Shown here: in pieces, positions 52,734 through 61,720 of the stretch | How the letters are laid out: every line of letters begins with the position of its first letter | How positions within the stretch are numbered: the stretch's first letter is position 1 | From: an uncultured bacterium | Lineage (GTDB): Bacteria; Myxococcota_A; Bradymonadia; UBA7976; VGTA01 | Length of the DNA: 64,000 nt | Assembly: GCA_943788935.1 (NCBI GenBank) | Contig: CALSSE010000015.1 | Location: forward strand, 310,001-374,000 | Direction: 5' to 3' | Notes under the pieces: generated by a model | What the model was told of the DNA's origin: nothing | The model's input: the letters and a program-made list of their open reading frames with translations, nothing else | The model's database searches: none | Translations under genes and position numbers: made by a program

Positions 52734-54122
52734 ATGAGTGATTCACCTGCCATAGAGTTGCGTTTTTTCTCCGGTACGATCGAGATTCACCTCTTAAGCC
52801 GACATGGTTTAGGAGAGGTGAATTGGCCGTCGAGTGTTCAATGGGATACAAGAACTTCATGTCTAAGGGCTCCAGCGATCTCTTATTCAGAGATCGTTAT
52901 GACTCTAATTCGTCAACGAGTCGTGTATAGAGATGTGGCCAGAGACTATTTGATATTGGAAGGAGAGATGAAGAGCTCTAAAGAGCCTCGACCCTTCCAG
53001 AGAGAAGCGATTGACGCTTGGTTACCTCGGCGGCAGGGACTGATCGTCCTCCCGACTGGCGCTGGGAAAACTTATGTGGCGATGATGGCGATTGAGGCGG
53101 TCTCTCGAAGCGCGCTTATTGTCGTTCCCACTCTTGAGCTCGTCCGTCAATGGATCCAATCTCTATCCGAGACCTTCCATCATCGGGTGGGCGCGATCGG
53201 TGGAGGAGATTATGATCCTCAGCCGCTCACCGTGATCACCTATGATTCCGCCTATGGACACATGGAGAATTTAGGGAATCGGTACGGTTTAATTATCTTT
53301 GATGAGTGTCACCACTTGCCAGGGGATACTTATAGTCTAGCAGCTCACTCATGTTTGGCTCCTTATCGTCTAGGGTTGAGCGCTACTCCCGAGAGAGCAG
53401 ATGGGCGTCACGTTGAGCTCGATAAGCTGATCGGTCCCATCGTCTATCGTCGAGATGTTTTAGAGCTCGCTGGTGACTATTTAGCAGAATATACGACTCA
53501 TCAAGTCGTAGTCGACCTCACTCAAGAGGAACGAGCGGAGTATGAGAAAGAACGAGCTGTTTATAAAGACTTTATCGTCAGTCAAGGTATTAGGCTGAGC
53601 CACCCCAAGGGATGGTCAGAGTTTGTGATGCGCTCCTCTCGGTCTACTCAAGGTCGTCGAGCGATGAAGGCTTACTTAAGACAAAAAAAACTCGCTTTCG
53701 CCGCTCCCTCTAAGATTGATTATGTCGATCACCTCCTCCATAGGCATCGACGGGATCGAGCGCTCTTATTTACTCAAAATAATGCCACAGCCTATGAGGT
53801 CTCTCAGCGTTTTTTGATCCCAGTGATCACTCACCAAACGAAGCCAAGCGAGAGAGCAGAGATCCTCTCAAACTTTGCTGAGGGGAAATATCTAGCGATC
53901 GTGACCTCTAAGGTTCTCAATGAAGGCATCGATGTCCCTGACGCTAATGTCGCTATCGTTATCTCAGGGAGTGGCTCGGTCCGTGAACATGTACAACGCC
54001 TAGGGCGTATCTTACGTCGAGCGGGTCCAGATAAACAAGCGATCCTCTATGAGTTAATCGCTGCTGATACCTCTGAAGCATATACGAGCGCTAGGAGGAG
54101 GGAGCACAATGCTTACCGCTGA
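52734..54122 (+). CDS. XPB/Ssl2-like superfamily 2 DNA helicase
   Basis: 462 residues. The ATG at 52734 has GGGTGG upstream; a GTG at 52704 is the alternative. After an N-terminal damage-recognition-like region it has Walker A LPTGAGKT (106-113), DECHHLP (190-196), LSATPER (215-221) and the motif VI phrase QRLGRILRR. This is the archaeal-type XPB helicase layout. XPB opens DNA around lesions in nucleotide excision repair. The next gene encodes its known nuclease partner Bax1 and overlaps it by 14 bp, which strongly supports the assignment. Confidence 0.92.
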   Translation: MSDSPAIELRFFSGTIEIHLLSRHGLGEVNWPSSVQWDTRTSCLRAPAISYSEIVMTLIRQRVVYRDVARDYLILEGEMKSSKEPRPFQREAIDAWLPRRQGLIVLPTGAGKTYVAMMAIEAVSRSALIVVPTLELVRQWIQSLSETFHHRVGAIGGGDYDPQPLTVITYDSAYGHMENLGNRYGLIIFDECHHLPGDTYSLAAHSCLAPYRLGLSATPERADGRHVELDKLIGPIVYRRDVLELAGDYLAEYTTHQVVVDLTQEERAEYEKERAVYKDFIVSQGIRLSHPKGWSEFVMRSSRSTQGRRAMKAYLRQKKLAFAAPSKIDYVDHLLHRHRRDRALLFTQNNATAYEVSQRFLIPVITHQTKPSERAEILSNFAEGKYLAIVTSKVLNEGIDVPDANVAIVISGSGSVREHVQRLGRILRRAGPDKQAILYELIAADTSEAYTSARRREHNAYR

Positions 54123-55521
54123 CCATGTTCGGACGAGGCGCAAAGGTCATGATCTGACGATCTTGCAGCTCAGTAAGAGTGATGAGGCGATCTTACTCGA
54201 CGTCTCTAGTAGACTCATCATGGCTTTTGAGAGAGCGATCGGTAAGAAACGAGATGAGCTCAACGAAGAGCTCAACGACGTGATTGTTCAGCCACGGCTC
54301 CTCAAGGCCTTTGAAGGTTTGAAGAAGCTCCTTTTGGATCGCAGTATATTCGCGAGCCCTAAAGAGATCAATCCCGCAGAGCTGAGAGCTTTAGTATTTA
54401 GCGCGGCGTCAAAGATGAGAGCTGAGCTCAAAGAGGGAGAGCGTTTTGAGCGACAGAGTGCGCTCATCTCCGCAGCAGCAGAGACAACACTTGATATTTA
54501 TCATTTAGATGATGTCCTCTTCGCTGATCTCAAAGGAGAGCAGAGACTCACCCAATTCACAAAACTTCATCCCCAACGTCTTTTAGAGGAGTACAAACTC
54601 GGTCAAGAGCAAGCGGTCCTCTTGAGAGCTTCAGAGCTTATAGTGAGGGTCAGTTGTCGTCAGTCGAGTACTTATCGTTACCTCTTTCGTCAGCTTAAAT
54701 TTCGTCGTCTCTTGTTTGAGATTACGCCTAAGTTCCATAATCAAGGTGCCCATGTTCTCCCTGCGGTCTTCGATGATGAGGGGATGCCCGATGAATATGA
54801 AATCAAGATCAGTGGACCGCATAACCTCTTTAAGTCTTCCACTAAATATGGCCTCCAATTAGCGCTCATCTTACCTACTCTTCGGATCTGTGATACTTGG
54901 CGGTTGAGCGCTAAGGTCCATTGGGGTAAAGAACGACTCCCACTTGATTTTTACCTTGATCACCTCAGCTCAGCGTCGGTCGCTGAAGGCGAGCATAGCT
55001 CTGAGGTTGGTCTACCTGATGAGTTAGAGAGCTTATTAAAGCAACTCAAGAAGCACAAAACAGAGTGGCGAGCGAGACGCTCTTCAAAGATCTTACATTT
55101 ATCGGGTGTAGGGGTGTGTATCCCGGACCTTGTCTTTAGCCATCCTCAGCGTAAAGAGCGAGTTTATTTCGAGGTGATGGGCTATTGGAGTCGAGACGCT
55201 GTTTGGCGACGCGTAGAATTGGTTCAAGCAGGCTTGGCAGAGAGGATGATCTTTGCGGTGAGTAGTCGTTTGCGAGTGAGTGAGAAGGTCTTAGATGATG
55301 ACCTCCCGAGCGCGTTACTCGTCTATAAAGGCGCGATCTTATTACATCGTCTCTTAGCCTTATTGAATGAATTGGTCCCCGAGGTTTTGAACGATATGGA
55401 GGAGCGCTCATCAAATAAAGAAGACAAGGCTCAAAACCAAGATGAAGCTCAACATGAGATCAAGACTCAAGGAGAACACAATGAGCAAGAAAAGAGCGTT
55501 CAAGGTGGAGAAGATGGGTGA
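54109..55521 (+). CDS. DUF790/Bax1-type XPB-associated nuclease
   Basis: 470 residues of the DUF790 family, called Bax1 in archaea, where it binds XPB and cuts DNA at bubbles 3' of the damage. The sequence starts MLTADHVRTRRKG and has a long helical region. The PD-(D/E)xK-like site is IPDLVFSHP (D340) and YFEVMGYW (E355, with GYW in place of the usual lysine). The last 45 residues are Glu/Lys/Gln-rich and low-complexity. The start codon overlaps the helicase gene by 14 bp and has AGGAGG upstream within that gene, so the two are co-translated. Confidence 0.9.
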   Translation: MLTADHVRTRRKGHDLTILQLSKSDEAILLDVSSRLIMAFERAIGKKRDELNEELNDVIVQPRLLKAFEGLKKLLLDRSIFASPKEINPAELRALVFSAASKMRAELKEGERFERQSALISAAAETTLDIYHLDDVLFADLKGEQRLTQFTKLHPQRLLEEYKLGQEQAVLLRASELIVRVSCRQSSTYRYLFRQLKFRRLLFEITPKFHNQGAHVLPAVFDDEGMPDEYEIKISGPHNLFKSSTKYGLQLALILPTLRICDTWRLSAKVHWGKERLPLDFYLDHLSSASVAEGEHSSEVGLPDELESLLKQLKKHKTEWRARRSSKILHLSGVGVCIPDLVFSHPQRKERVYFEVMGYWSRDAVWRRVELVQAGLAERMIFAVSSRLRVSEKVLDDDLPSALLVYKGAILLHRLLALLNELVPEVLNDMEERSSNKEDKAQNQDEAQHEIKTQGEHNEQEKSVQGGEDG

Positions 55522-55682
55522 GAAACCCTGAAGTAAAGTCGCTGGCTCATGGCAGGTGCAATATTTAAGTGACAACCCATTAGGGTCGTTAAGGATCTAT
55601 TCATAGATACCAGTGAAGAGATTAGGTACATAAGTAGGTATATAATCGAGATGAGTCTGATAAATAGACAGAAGAGTAGATA

Positions 55683-56468
55683 ATGAATATAAAAACGAAG
55701 TTGAGCGCTGCTTTGTGCGTGCTGTGCTGTAGTTCAATGATGATCTCGGCAGCTCACGCGGATGTCTTTGGCTTATGGGTCAAGCCTAAGTTTGACTTTG
55801 TGAGCGGTACGGGCGAGGTCTTTAAGCGCTTTGGGGGCCAGCCGGCAGGCGGTCTTGAGGTAGGAGTGGAGCTCTTAGGGATAAGTTTTTGGGGGGATGC
55901 AGAATTTATGTCTGAGTCTCAATATTGGGCTTCGGGTAACGTGGGGATCGATTTCAGCTTCGGAGAGGAGGTTGAGCTCACGCTTGGCGCTTATGCAGGG
56001 CTCATCTTTTTTGGTTTCCCTGATACAGGGGATAATGATGAGGGACAAATCAGTAATGCCCAACAGATGAGGATCAGTGAGATCCTAGAGCCTTTAGGGG
56101 CATCATACAGTGACTTTGAGTCGAAATATAATGAGGTCTTTGGTGAAGAAGAAAAGTTGGCTAACACCGCCTTTGGTCTCAATGGTCGTCTCCGTTTATC
56201 CGTCGAATATCATATTCTCTCAGCGCTCTCAATCGGTGTACAGGGGAGCTCAGGCTATCACTATGTCATCAGCGGTGAAGAGGCCGCCGGAGGAACGAAG
56301 TCCGTAGCGATCGATGGATTCGTCAACACCCAACCCATTCCTGATGCACAGGTGAAGGCTGAACTTAAAAATGAGCTTAAAACTGCTCTCGGCGCCGAAG
56401 AGGTAGATTTAGACGACCTAAAGGGAGTTAACTACAGCGTGGGCGCTTTTATTAACGTCAGCTTTTGA
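55683..56468 (+). CDS. Putative outer-membrane protein
   Basis: 261 residues with an 26-residue signal peptide ending SAAHA. The mature part opens DVFGLWVKPKFDFVSGTG, then has alternating hydrophobic and polar residues (LEVGVELLGISFWGDAEF, VELTLGAYAGLIFFG, GLNGRLRLSVEYHILSALSIGVQG) and ends GAFINVSF. The aromatic C-terminal residue and the alternation fit a small beta-barrel inserted by BAM. No family is recognised. No gene lies in the 160 bp before it. Confidence 0.7.
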   Translation: MNIKTKLSAALCVLCCSSMMISAAHADVFGLWVKPKFDFVSGTGEVFKRFGGQPAGGLEVGVELLGISFWGDAEFMSESQYWASGNVGIDFSFGEEVELTLGAYAGLIFFGFPDTGDNDEGQISNAQQMRISEILEPLGASYSDFESKYNEVFGEEEKLANTAFGLNGRLRLSVEYHILSALSIGVQGSSGYHYVISGEEAAGGTKSVAIDGFVNTQPIPDAQVKAELKNELKTALGAEEVDLDDLKGVNYSVGAFINVSF

Positions 56469-56539
56469 GTCTCCATCATCTGCGACTCTACATCCATAAG
56501 TGATGGGTGACTAGAATCTACAGGCACTGATGGGGCACG

Positions 56540-58951
56540 CTAATTCGCTTTAACGTAAGTCATCACTGTTCTCTCGAGAGTTCTGAGTTCCTGCCTTAGG
56601 TCTTCTAGGGCGTTTGGAGAGTAGTGGTTACTAAAGCGCAGCTTAGTATAGCGTTGGTAAAGTTGTGTAAACTGCTCAGCAATGAGCGCGTCTAGCTCTT
56701 GGAGCTCAGCGATAATGACGTCGCCTGTACTGCTCTGTTTAATACTTATTCCAAGTCGTTCGCAGCTAGAGAGCGCTCGTTCATAGATATGGCTCACCTC
56801 TAAGTGGGCGACTCGTCTCCAGCGCTTTAATACCTCTTCTTGACCTCCCTTTTCATCTTCTATTCCCTCGGAATGAGTCAAGAGACGCTGATACCACCAT
56901 AGCGTGAAGAGTGTCCAAGTTCGAGTCAGCCATCGTCTTAAAATATGTTGAAAGCGGAGACGGATACGTGAGCTTAACAACAAGGTTAAGAGGATAAGAG
57001 CGCCGAGGGAGAGTGACCAATGCCAAGTCTGCCATAAGCTCTTCAGAGTGGTCCAAAGACTGGTGTTGCGTAAGCTTTTAAGAGAGTGATCAACGCTCTT
57101 ACGAGTATTCTTAACCGCTCTAATCTGGTCTCTAGCGTCAAAGCCTAAGACATATCTAAACCAGATAAATTGCATATGATCTCTTAGCTGCTTGATACGG
57201 CTGATGAATCGTACTCCCTGAGCGTCTCCTGTTCTCATTGGAGTAGGGTCAAGTCTCAGCCATGAGCGCTGATCTCTCACACCACGCCCCTCTCCAGTCC
57301 ACATCTCAACCCACGCGTGAGCATCTCTATATCTTACAGTATAATAGGATCCAAGCTCACTCCACTCTCCACCAGCATAACCAGTGACCTGTCGCGCAGG
57401 GATTTCTAGAGAACGTAACAAGAGGGTTAGCGCTGAGCTAAAATATTCGCAATGTCCCACTCGGGAGCTGAGGAGGAAGTAGAGGACGGGGTCATAATCA
57501 TCTCGAAGCGAGTCTTCTGTTTGGCGCAGCTGATACCGATATTGAGTTTGTAGATGATTCTTGAGCTTGATCGCTATGTTCAAGGGCCTCTGCTCGCTCC
57601 CCACTATTTTGAGCGCATAGCTCTTCAGGGGAGCGCGGAGTGAGTCGGGAAGCTGTAGATAACGATCACGCTCGGGAACAGATAGCTCTGAGCTATGTTC
57701 AGAAGACTTTGGTGAACTCAATGGAGAGTGATCGGGCTTATGATCGGTGATAGAAAGGACCGCATAATGCAAGTCACCAGGCCAAGTGTAGAGGAGACCT
57801 CCCTCCTCAGTGACCTGTAGAGGTATGGCGCTTGTGGTCATCGGTAAAGAGACCGCGAGCGCTTGCTCCAAACGAAATAAGGTGTAGTGTCCACGAGCAT
57901 CCATATAGAAATGCTGTAGTGTAAATCGCCCACGATGAGGGCTGAGTCCTCTTTGATTGACCCACCTAGTTAAGCTCTGGGGGATCATCTCGACCTCGGT
58001 CGCTGTCTGTCGCCAGCGTCCTTGACTGTAGTGATCAAGCGCTCGACCGATCCAATATTTCTCTGCAGTCGCTAGCGGTTCAGTCTGTGCCGAGGTCTCA
58101 GAGTCTGCCCGCTCTATACGATCATTACTCCCCCATTCAACGTCTGATTCATGAAGACTCGGGAGGCGACCGGCGATCTCGAGAGGCTCATCTTTAGAGA
58201 GGTGACGAATGATCGCTCGAAACGCTACTCGATCATCGAGCTGAATCTCGCCGACTCCTCCTAGAGAGATATCACCAGAGAACCCTGAACGACTGGGTCC
58301 GAACTGATAGCCCTGGTACCATTGACCGCCGACTCTAGGGAAAATAAAGAAGAGCAGTATCGCCCCAAAGCAGAGTAAAGTAGCGACTCCACCCACGCCA
58401 AGGAGGAAGCCTCGATCGATGAGTCTATTCGAATTAAGACGTCGGTTGAGCTTGTTCTTCAGTGTGTCTCTGTCAATACCTCGTTGGTCATTAAAGGTGC
58501 TTCGCTCGATTTCACTGTGGAGGTGATTGAGCGTTAACGCGGTGGTGACTAAAATCATATAAATGATTAAGGCGACCCCAAATGAGATCTCAAACTCTAA
58601 AGTCGAAGCGAACAAGATCTGCCCGAAAGTGATCATGAGTAGCTGGGTATATTCTGCAGAGCGTCGAGCGCTCACCAGTCGACTCATAGTGAGCAGGGTT
58701 GTCACTCCGATTATGCTCTCTAAAGAGGCGCTTGAGCCTAGGAGCCAAGCGATACAACCGATTAATAACAGCCAAGCAGGCGGTATCGGGAGTTTAGGAG
58801 CTTGCCAACCTCTAAAATAATTGAAGATTAACAGTAGGCCACTCATGAGGCTGAGCCATTGTAATGAGCTTGGAGCGCTCGCTAAAGTGACCCAGAGACC
58901 AACTGCAACACAGAGGTGAAGATAGATATGTAGAGAGCCACCTAAGTTCAT
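56540..58951 (-). CDS. DUF3488/transglutaminase-like membrane protein (TgpA type)
   Basis: 803 residues. The N-terminal part has about six membrane segments up to residue 205, and another at about 655-675. The central periplasmic domain has the transglutaminase-like triad: C501 in VGHCEYFSSA, H546 in RDAHAWVEMW and D568 in LRLDPTP. The family includes TgpA of Pseudomonas, an essential periplasmic protein. The start ATG overlaps the upstream DUF58 stop by ATGA. DUF58 and transglutaminase genes usually travel with a MoxR ATPase, which is not present here. Confidence 0.93.
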   Translation of the reverse strand: MNLGGSLHIYLHLCVAVGLWVTLASAPSSLQWLSLMSGLLLIFNYFRGWQAPKLPIPPAWLLLIGCIAWLLGSSASLESIIGVTTLLTMSRLVSARRSAEYTQLLMITFGQILFASTLEFEISFGVALIIYMILVTTALTLNHLHSEIERSTFNDQRGIDRDTLKNKLNRRLNSNRLIDRGFLLGVGGVATLLCFGAILLFFIFPRVGGQWYQGYQFGPSRSGFSGDISLGGVGEIQLDDRVAFRAIIRHLSKDEPLEIAGRLPSLHESDVEWGSNDRIERADSETSAQTEPLATAEKYWIGRALDHYSQGRWRQTATEVEMIPQSLTRWVNQRGLSPHRGRFTLQHFYMDARGHYTLFRLEQALAVSLPMTTSAIPLQVTEEGGLLYTWPGDLHYAVLSITDHKPDHSPLSSPKSSEHSSELSVPERDRYLQLPDSLRAPLKSYALKIVGSEQRPLNIAIKLKNHLQTQYRYQLRQTEDSLRDDYDPVLYFLLSSRVGHCEYFSSALTLLLRSLEIPARQVTGYAGGEWSELGSYYTVRYRDAHAWVEMWTGEGRGVRDQRSWLRLDPTPMRTGDAQGVRFISRIKQLRDHMQFIWFRYVLGFDARDQIRAVKNTRKSVDHSLKSLRNTSLWTTLKSLWQTWHWSLSLGALILLTLLLSSRIRLRFQHILRRWLTRTWTLFTLWWYQRLLTHSEGIEDEKGGQEEVLKRWRRVAHLEVSHIYERALSSCERLGISIKQSSTGDVIIAELQELDALIAEQFTQLYQRYTKLRFSNHYSPNALEDLRQELRTLERTVMTYVKAN

Positions 58952-60249
58952 AACGGCCTCTTAGTAGGTAGTGACACCTTCGATGAAGTCTGCTGACTCT
59001 GTAAGGGGCGTGGGGTGAGATGGTCTTTGAGGGAGTAGAGAGAGTCATTCTTTGTCATGGGGAGAATGACCTCCCTCTCCTGATGAGCAGTCATCTCTAG
59101 TAGAGAGAGGCCTTGGGGAAGGGAGAGAATGAACGCCTCGCTAGAGTCGAGCTTTATGGTATCAGTCGAGGCATCCGCAGTGAAGCGAACGAGAGTCTCC
59201 ATCAACTGATACATCTCTGTTGAGTCGGGGACGATCATTAGAGGAATGCTAGAAAGTCCGGTGACCTTCACAGAGTCGCCTCTTGACCAGAGCGTATAAA
59301 GGAGAGTCATAATGAGGTCAGCATACGCATCTTGTTCATCAACACTTGGCGCTTTAGAGGTAGAGTGGTAGTGGGGGTTAATCCACACTGAGCAGAGCTC
59401 CCTCGCTGAAGACTCTCCTCGGCGCACCATTAGCTCTCCACGGCGAGCTGATGATTTCCAGTGGATATGCTTAAGGGGTTCACCGACAAGATAAGGCTCA
59501 ATAGAGACCCATCGCTCATCTGAGCCGAGGCGTAGAGCTTGGTCTGAGCTAGATCTTAGTTCAGTGTTTAGCGAGGATGATGATTGGCGTTGAGTACCTA
59601 GCTTCATCAGCGCTTCAGGGTGCAGAGTGGCGTCACGACGAGGGTAGATGATTAAGTGTAACTGTAGTTTTAGACCGATAGACTTCTCAAAGAAACCAAA
59701 AGGGAAGCGAGTATAAATACGGGCGCCTTCAAGCGTGTAATGACCCCGCCTTTGAAGAGTCAGCGTATACCTAAGGCTCTCTTCTTCGCTCCCTTTGAGT
59801 CTAAAGAGATACATCGACCGCCCGCGTTGATCTTCAATCACGGTGGAGCGCTGTTCATATCCTAGTCGGTAGACCGGTGGGTCCTCTACCCCAATTCCCA
59901 TTGATGGCCAGCTCTTCTTGAGATTTACAAGTTTCAGTTTGACCTTGAGCGGTATACCTGCCGAGCCGCGGAGCTCATGTCGACGTTTCACCCTAACTTT
60001 ATGTAAATTAATGGAGGATAAGACACCGCTACTTAAAATCAGTGCTAACATCATCCCTAGGACGAGATAGATCAGATTATTTCCAGAGTTCAAGGCGACA
60101 AAGCCAACACCTAAGGTCAGCGCACAGAAGCCGCTACCTCTTTGAGTCAACGTCAATTTAGGCCTGTTTTTAAAGGCCTGACGTATCAAGGACAGTGTTG
60201 AGCCTTGAGGTCTTGTTTGAGCTGAACTCTGCTCTTCACTAATCTCCAC
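58948..60249 (-). CDS. DUF58 family protein
   Basis: 433 residues from a GTG. Two N-terminal membrane segments (around 42-85, GFCALTLGVGFVALN and LIYLVLGMMLALILSSGVL) lead to the DUF58 core. This is identified by IHWKSSARRGELMVRRGE near residue 260 and the following SSARELCSVWINPHYHS. DUF58 proteins resemble von Willebrand A folds and act with MoxR ATPases. Here the partner transglutaminase gene follows with a 4-bp overlap. Confidence 0.88.
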   Translation of the reverse strand: MEISEEQSSAQTRPQGSTLSLIRQAFKNRPKLTLTQRGSGFCALTLGVGFVALNSGNNLIYLVLGMMLALILSSGVLSSINLHKVRVKRRHELRGSAGIPLKVKLKLVNLKKSWPSMGIGVEDPPVYRLGYEQRSTVIEDQRGRSMYLFRLKGSEEESLRYTLTLQRRGHYTLEGARIYTRFPFGFFEKSIGLKLQLHLIIYPRRDATLHPEALMKLGTQRQSSSSLNTELRSSSDQALRLGSDERWVSIEPYLVGEPLKHIHWKSSARRGELMVRRGESSARELCSVWINPHYHSTSKAPSVDEQDAYADLIMTLLYTLWSRGDSVKVTGLSSIPLMIVPDSTEMYQLMETLVRFTADASTDTIKLDSSEAFILSLPQGLSLLEMTAHQEREVILPMTKNDSLYSLKDHLTPRPLQSQQTSSKVSLPTKRPL

Positions 60250-60399
60250 TTATGCTACCCTTTCGCCCTTGATTGAACAAACAGAGTAGATAATGGAGAG
60301 GGCAAATGTAAACAGCATCGGTCTTTTAAGTTGAGACCGTCCGCTCATAAACTCTCTCTGCTCTCTCGCTATGATGAGCGGAGAGCAGCTAAGAGACTA

Positions 60400-60705
60400 T
60401 TACCAACTCGCCTTAGTCACACCGGGGAGATTCCCCTTGAGCGCTTCTTCACGGAGCGCGATGCGAGAGAGGCCAAACTTACGGTAATAGCCGCGAGGTC
60501 GACCGGTCATTACGCAACGATTCTTGATACGAGTCTTTGCTGAGTCCCGTGGGAGCTTACGGAGCTGAGCTTGGGCCTCAAACTTCTCTTTAAGAGGAGT
60601 ATCGGGGTCACGGATGACCTCGAGGAGAGGTGCTCGTCGGTCAGCATATTTCGCGACGGTCTCGATACGACGGTTATTTTTATTAATCATGCTCTTCTTC
60701 GCCAT
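60400..60705 (-). CDS. rpsN: Ribosomal protein S14 (zinc-free type)
   Basis: 101 residues of the small-subunit protein S14, which binds the 3' domain of 16S rRNA. RDSAKTRIKNRCVMTGRPRG and the ending LREEALKGNLPGVTKASW are canonical. It has the longer form without the CxxC-x12-CxxC zinc site, as in many proteobacteria. It is a stand-alone gene, not in a ribosomal operon. This form is often the alternative used under low zinc when a second, zinc-type copy exists; whether that is so here cannot be seen. AGGAG precedes the ATG. Confidence 0.96.
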   Translation of the reverse strand: MAKKSMINKNNRRIETVAKYADRRAPLLEVIRDPDTPLKEKFEAQAQLRKLPRDSAKTRIKNRCVMTGRPRGYYRKFGLSRIALREEALKGNLPGVTKASW

Positions 60706-60857
60706 GATCTAGATCTCCTAAGTTGTTAAGATGTAATTCCAAGATAGGTGTGCGGAGCGAGAGGCTGACTTGACAGGCTCAAGTGAGGGCATAGACTAAC
60801 TAAAGTGGCCTATAAACACTTACCCAATCATATTGAGCGACGCACAGGGAGGCTTAT

Positions 60858-61712
60858 ATGCCCGATCTTGATATAGATCGCAAGCCTAAAAGCACTAAAT
60901 ACTCATTAAACTTAATGATCAATGTCTGGGTCTTTATGATCTTCATCATCTGCTCTGTAACTAGCGGCCTTCTACTCCTCTCGACTCTGCCAAGTTTATC
61001 TCAACTTCAAGGCTCTCCGCCAACGTGGAGAATGGGTGTACATTTCCAGGATCGACAGGGGCGTAATTTCGCTCAATGGGGAGGGAACCGACAGACAAAA
61101 CGACCTCTCAGTCACTTTCCTGATCATCTTATCCTAGCGCTTTTAGCCAGTGAGGACCAGCGCTTCTACACTCACATGGGGGTTGATCCTCTAGGTATAA
61201 TGAGAGCGGTTTGGTTGAAAATATCACGAGGGGGTAGATCGCAAGGAGGATCAACGCTCACTCAGCAGCTCGCAAAGGCTTGGGTGGGTAAGGAGAGGTC
61301 TCTTTATCGCAAGCTAAGAGAGGCGGTTTTAGCGTTTAAAATGGAATATTATTTCTCCAAGGGTGAGTTATTAGAGCGTTACATGAATCAAGTGTATCTC
61401 GGAGAGGGAGCTTATGGATTTGAGGAGGCGAGTTGGACATATTTCGCTCACTCTGCGAGCTCTATGAGTTTAGCTGAATCTTCGTTATTGGCGGCTTTAC
61501 CTCCTCAGCCGAGCGCCTTGAACCCATTTAAAACACCGCATCGCTCTCGATGGCGTCGCGACCATGTTATCCAAGAATTGAGGGCTCTGGACTGGATAGA
61601 AGGACATGAAGCAGAGCGAGCCTACCGAGAGCCTCTACCGAGCCCTAGAGCTCAACCGAGTATTAATGATTGGGCACCGAGCTACTTAATCGAGGTGAAG
61701 CGTCAACTGTAA
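60858..61712 (+). CDS. Class A PBP, glycosyltransferase half (5' part of a frameshifted gene)
   Basis: The 284-residue N-terminal part of a peptidoglycan synthase. One membrane anchor (about 20-50) is followed by a complete GT51 glycosyltransferase domain: ALLASEDQRFYTHMGVD with the catalytic Glu, GGSTLTQQLAKAW, YMNQVYLGEGAYGFEEAS and AESSLLAALPPQP. The frame stops at TAA 61710-61712 shortly after the domain. In the +1 frame the sequence continues directly into a transpeptidase domain, so one extra base at about 61710 appears to have split the gene. AGGGAGG precedes the ATG. Confidence 0.88.
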   Translation: MPDLDIDRKPKSTKYSLNLMINVWVFMIFIICSVTSGLLLLSTLPSLSQLQGSPPTWRMGVHFQDRQGRNFAQWGGNRQTKRPLSHFPDHLILALLASEDQRFYTHMGVDPLGIMRAVWLKISRGGRSQGGSTLTQQLAKAWVGKERSLYRKLREAVLAFKMEYYFSKGELLERYMNQVYLGEGAYGFEEASWTYFAHSASSMSLAESSLLAALPPQPSALNPFKTPHRSRWRRDHVIQELRALDWIEGHEAERAYREPLPSPRAQPSINDWAPSYLIEVKRQL

Positions 61713-61720
61713 GGAGCTAG
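61701..61720 (+). other. One-base frameshift between PBP halves
   Basis: The glycosyltransferase frame reads CGT CAA CTG TAA. Removing the T at 61710 gives CGT CAA CTG AAG GAG CTA GGC, which continues as RQLKELGLWESAHGQT and joins the second half without a break. The span from 60858 to 62952 is 2095 bases, one more than a multiple of three; the repaired protein would be 697 residues. A sequencing error, a mutation or programmed frameshifting are all possible. Confidence 0.8.

Noticed and set aside
61680..61720. Programmed +1 frameshifting of the prfB type at the PBP junction
   Set aside because: CTG TAA lacks the CTT TGA C slippery context and the upstream GAGGTGAAG is not at the short spacing used in prfB. 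It is left as one possibility only, within the finding on the split gene.
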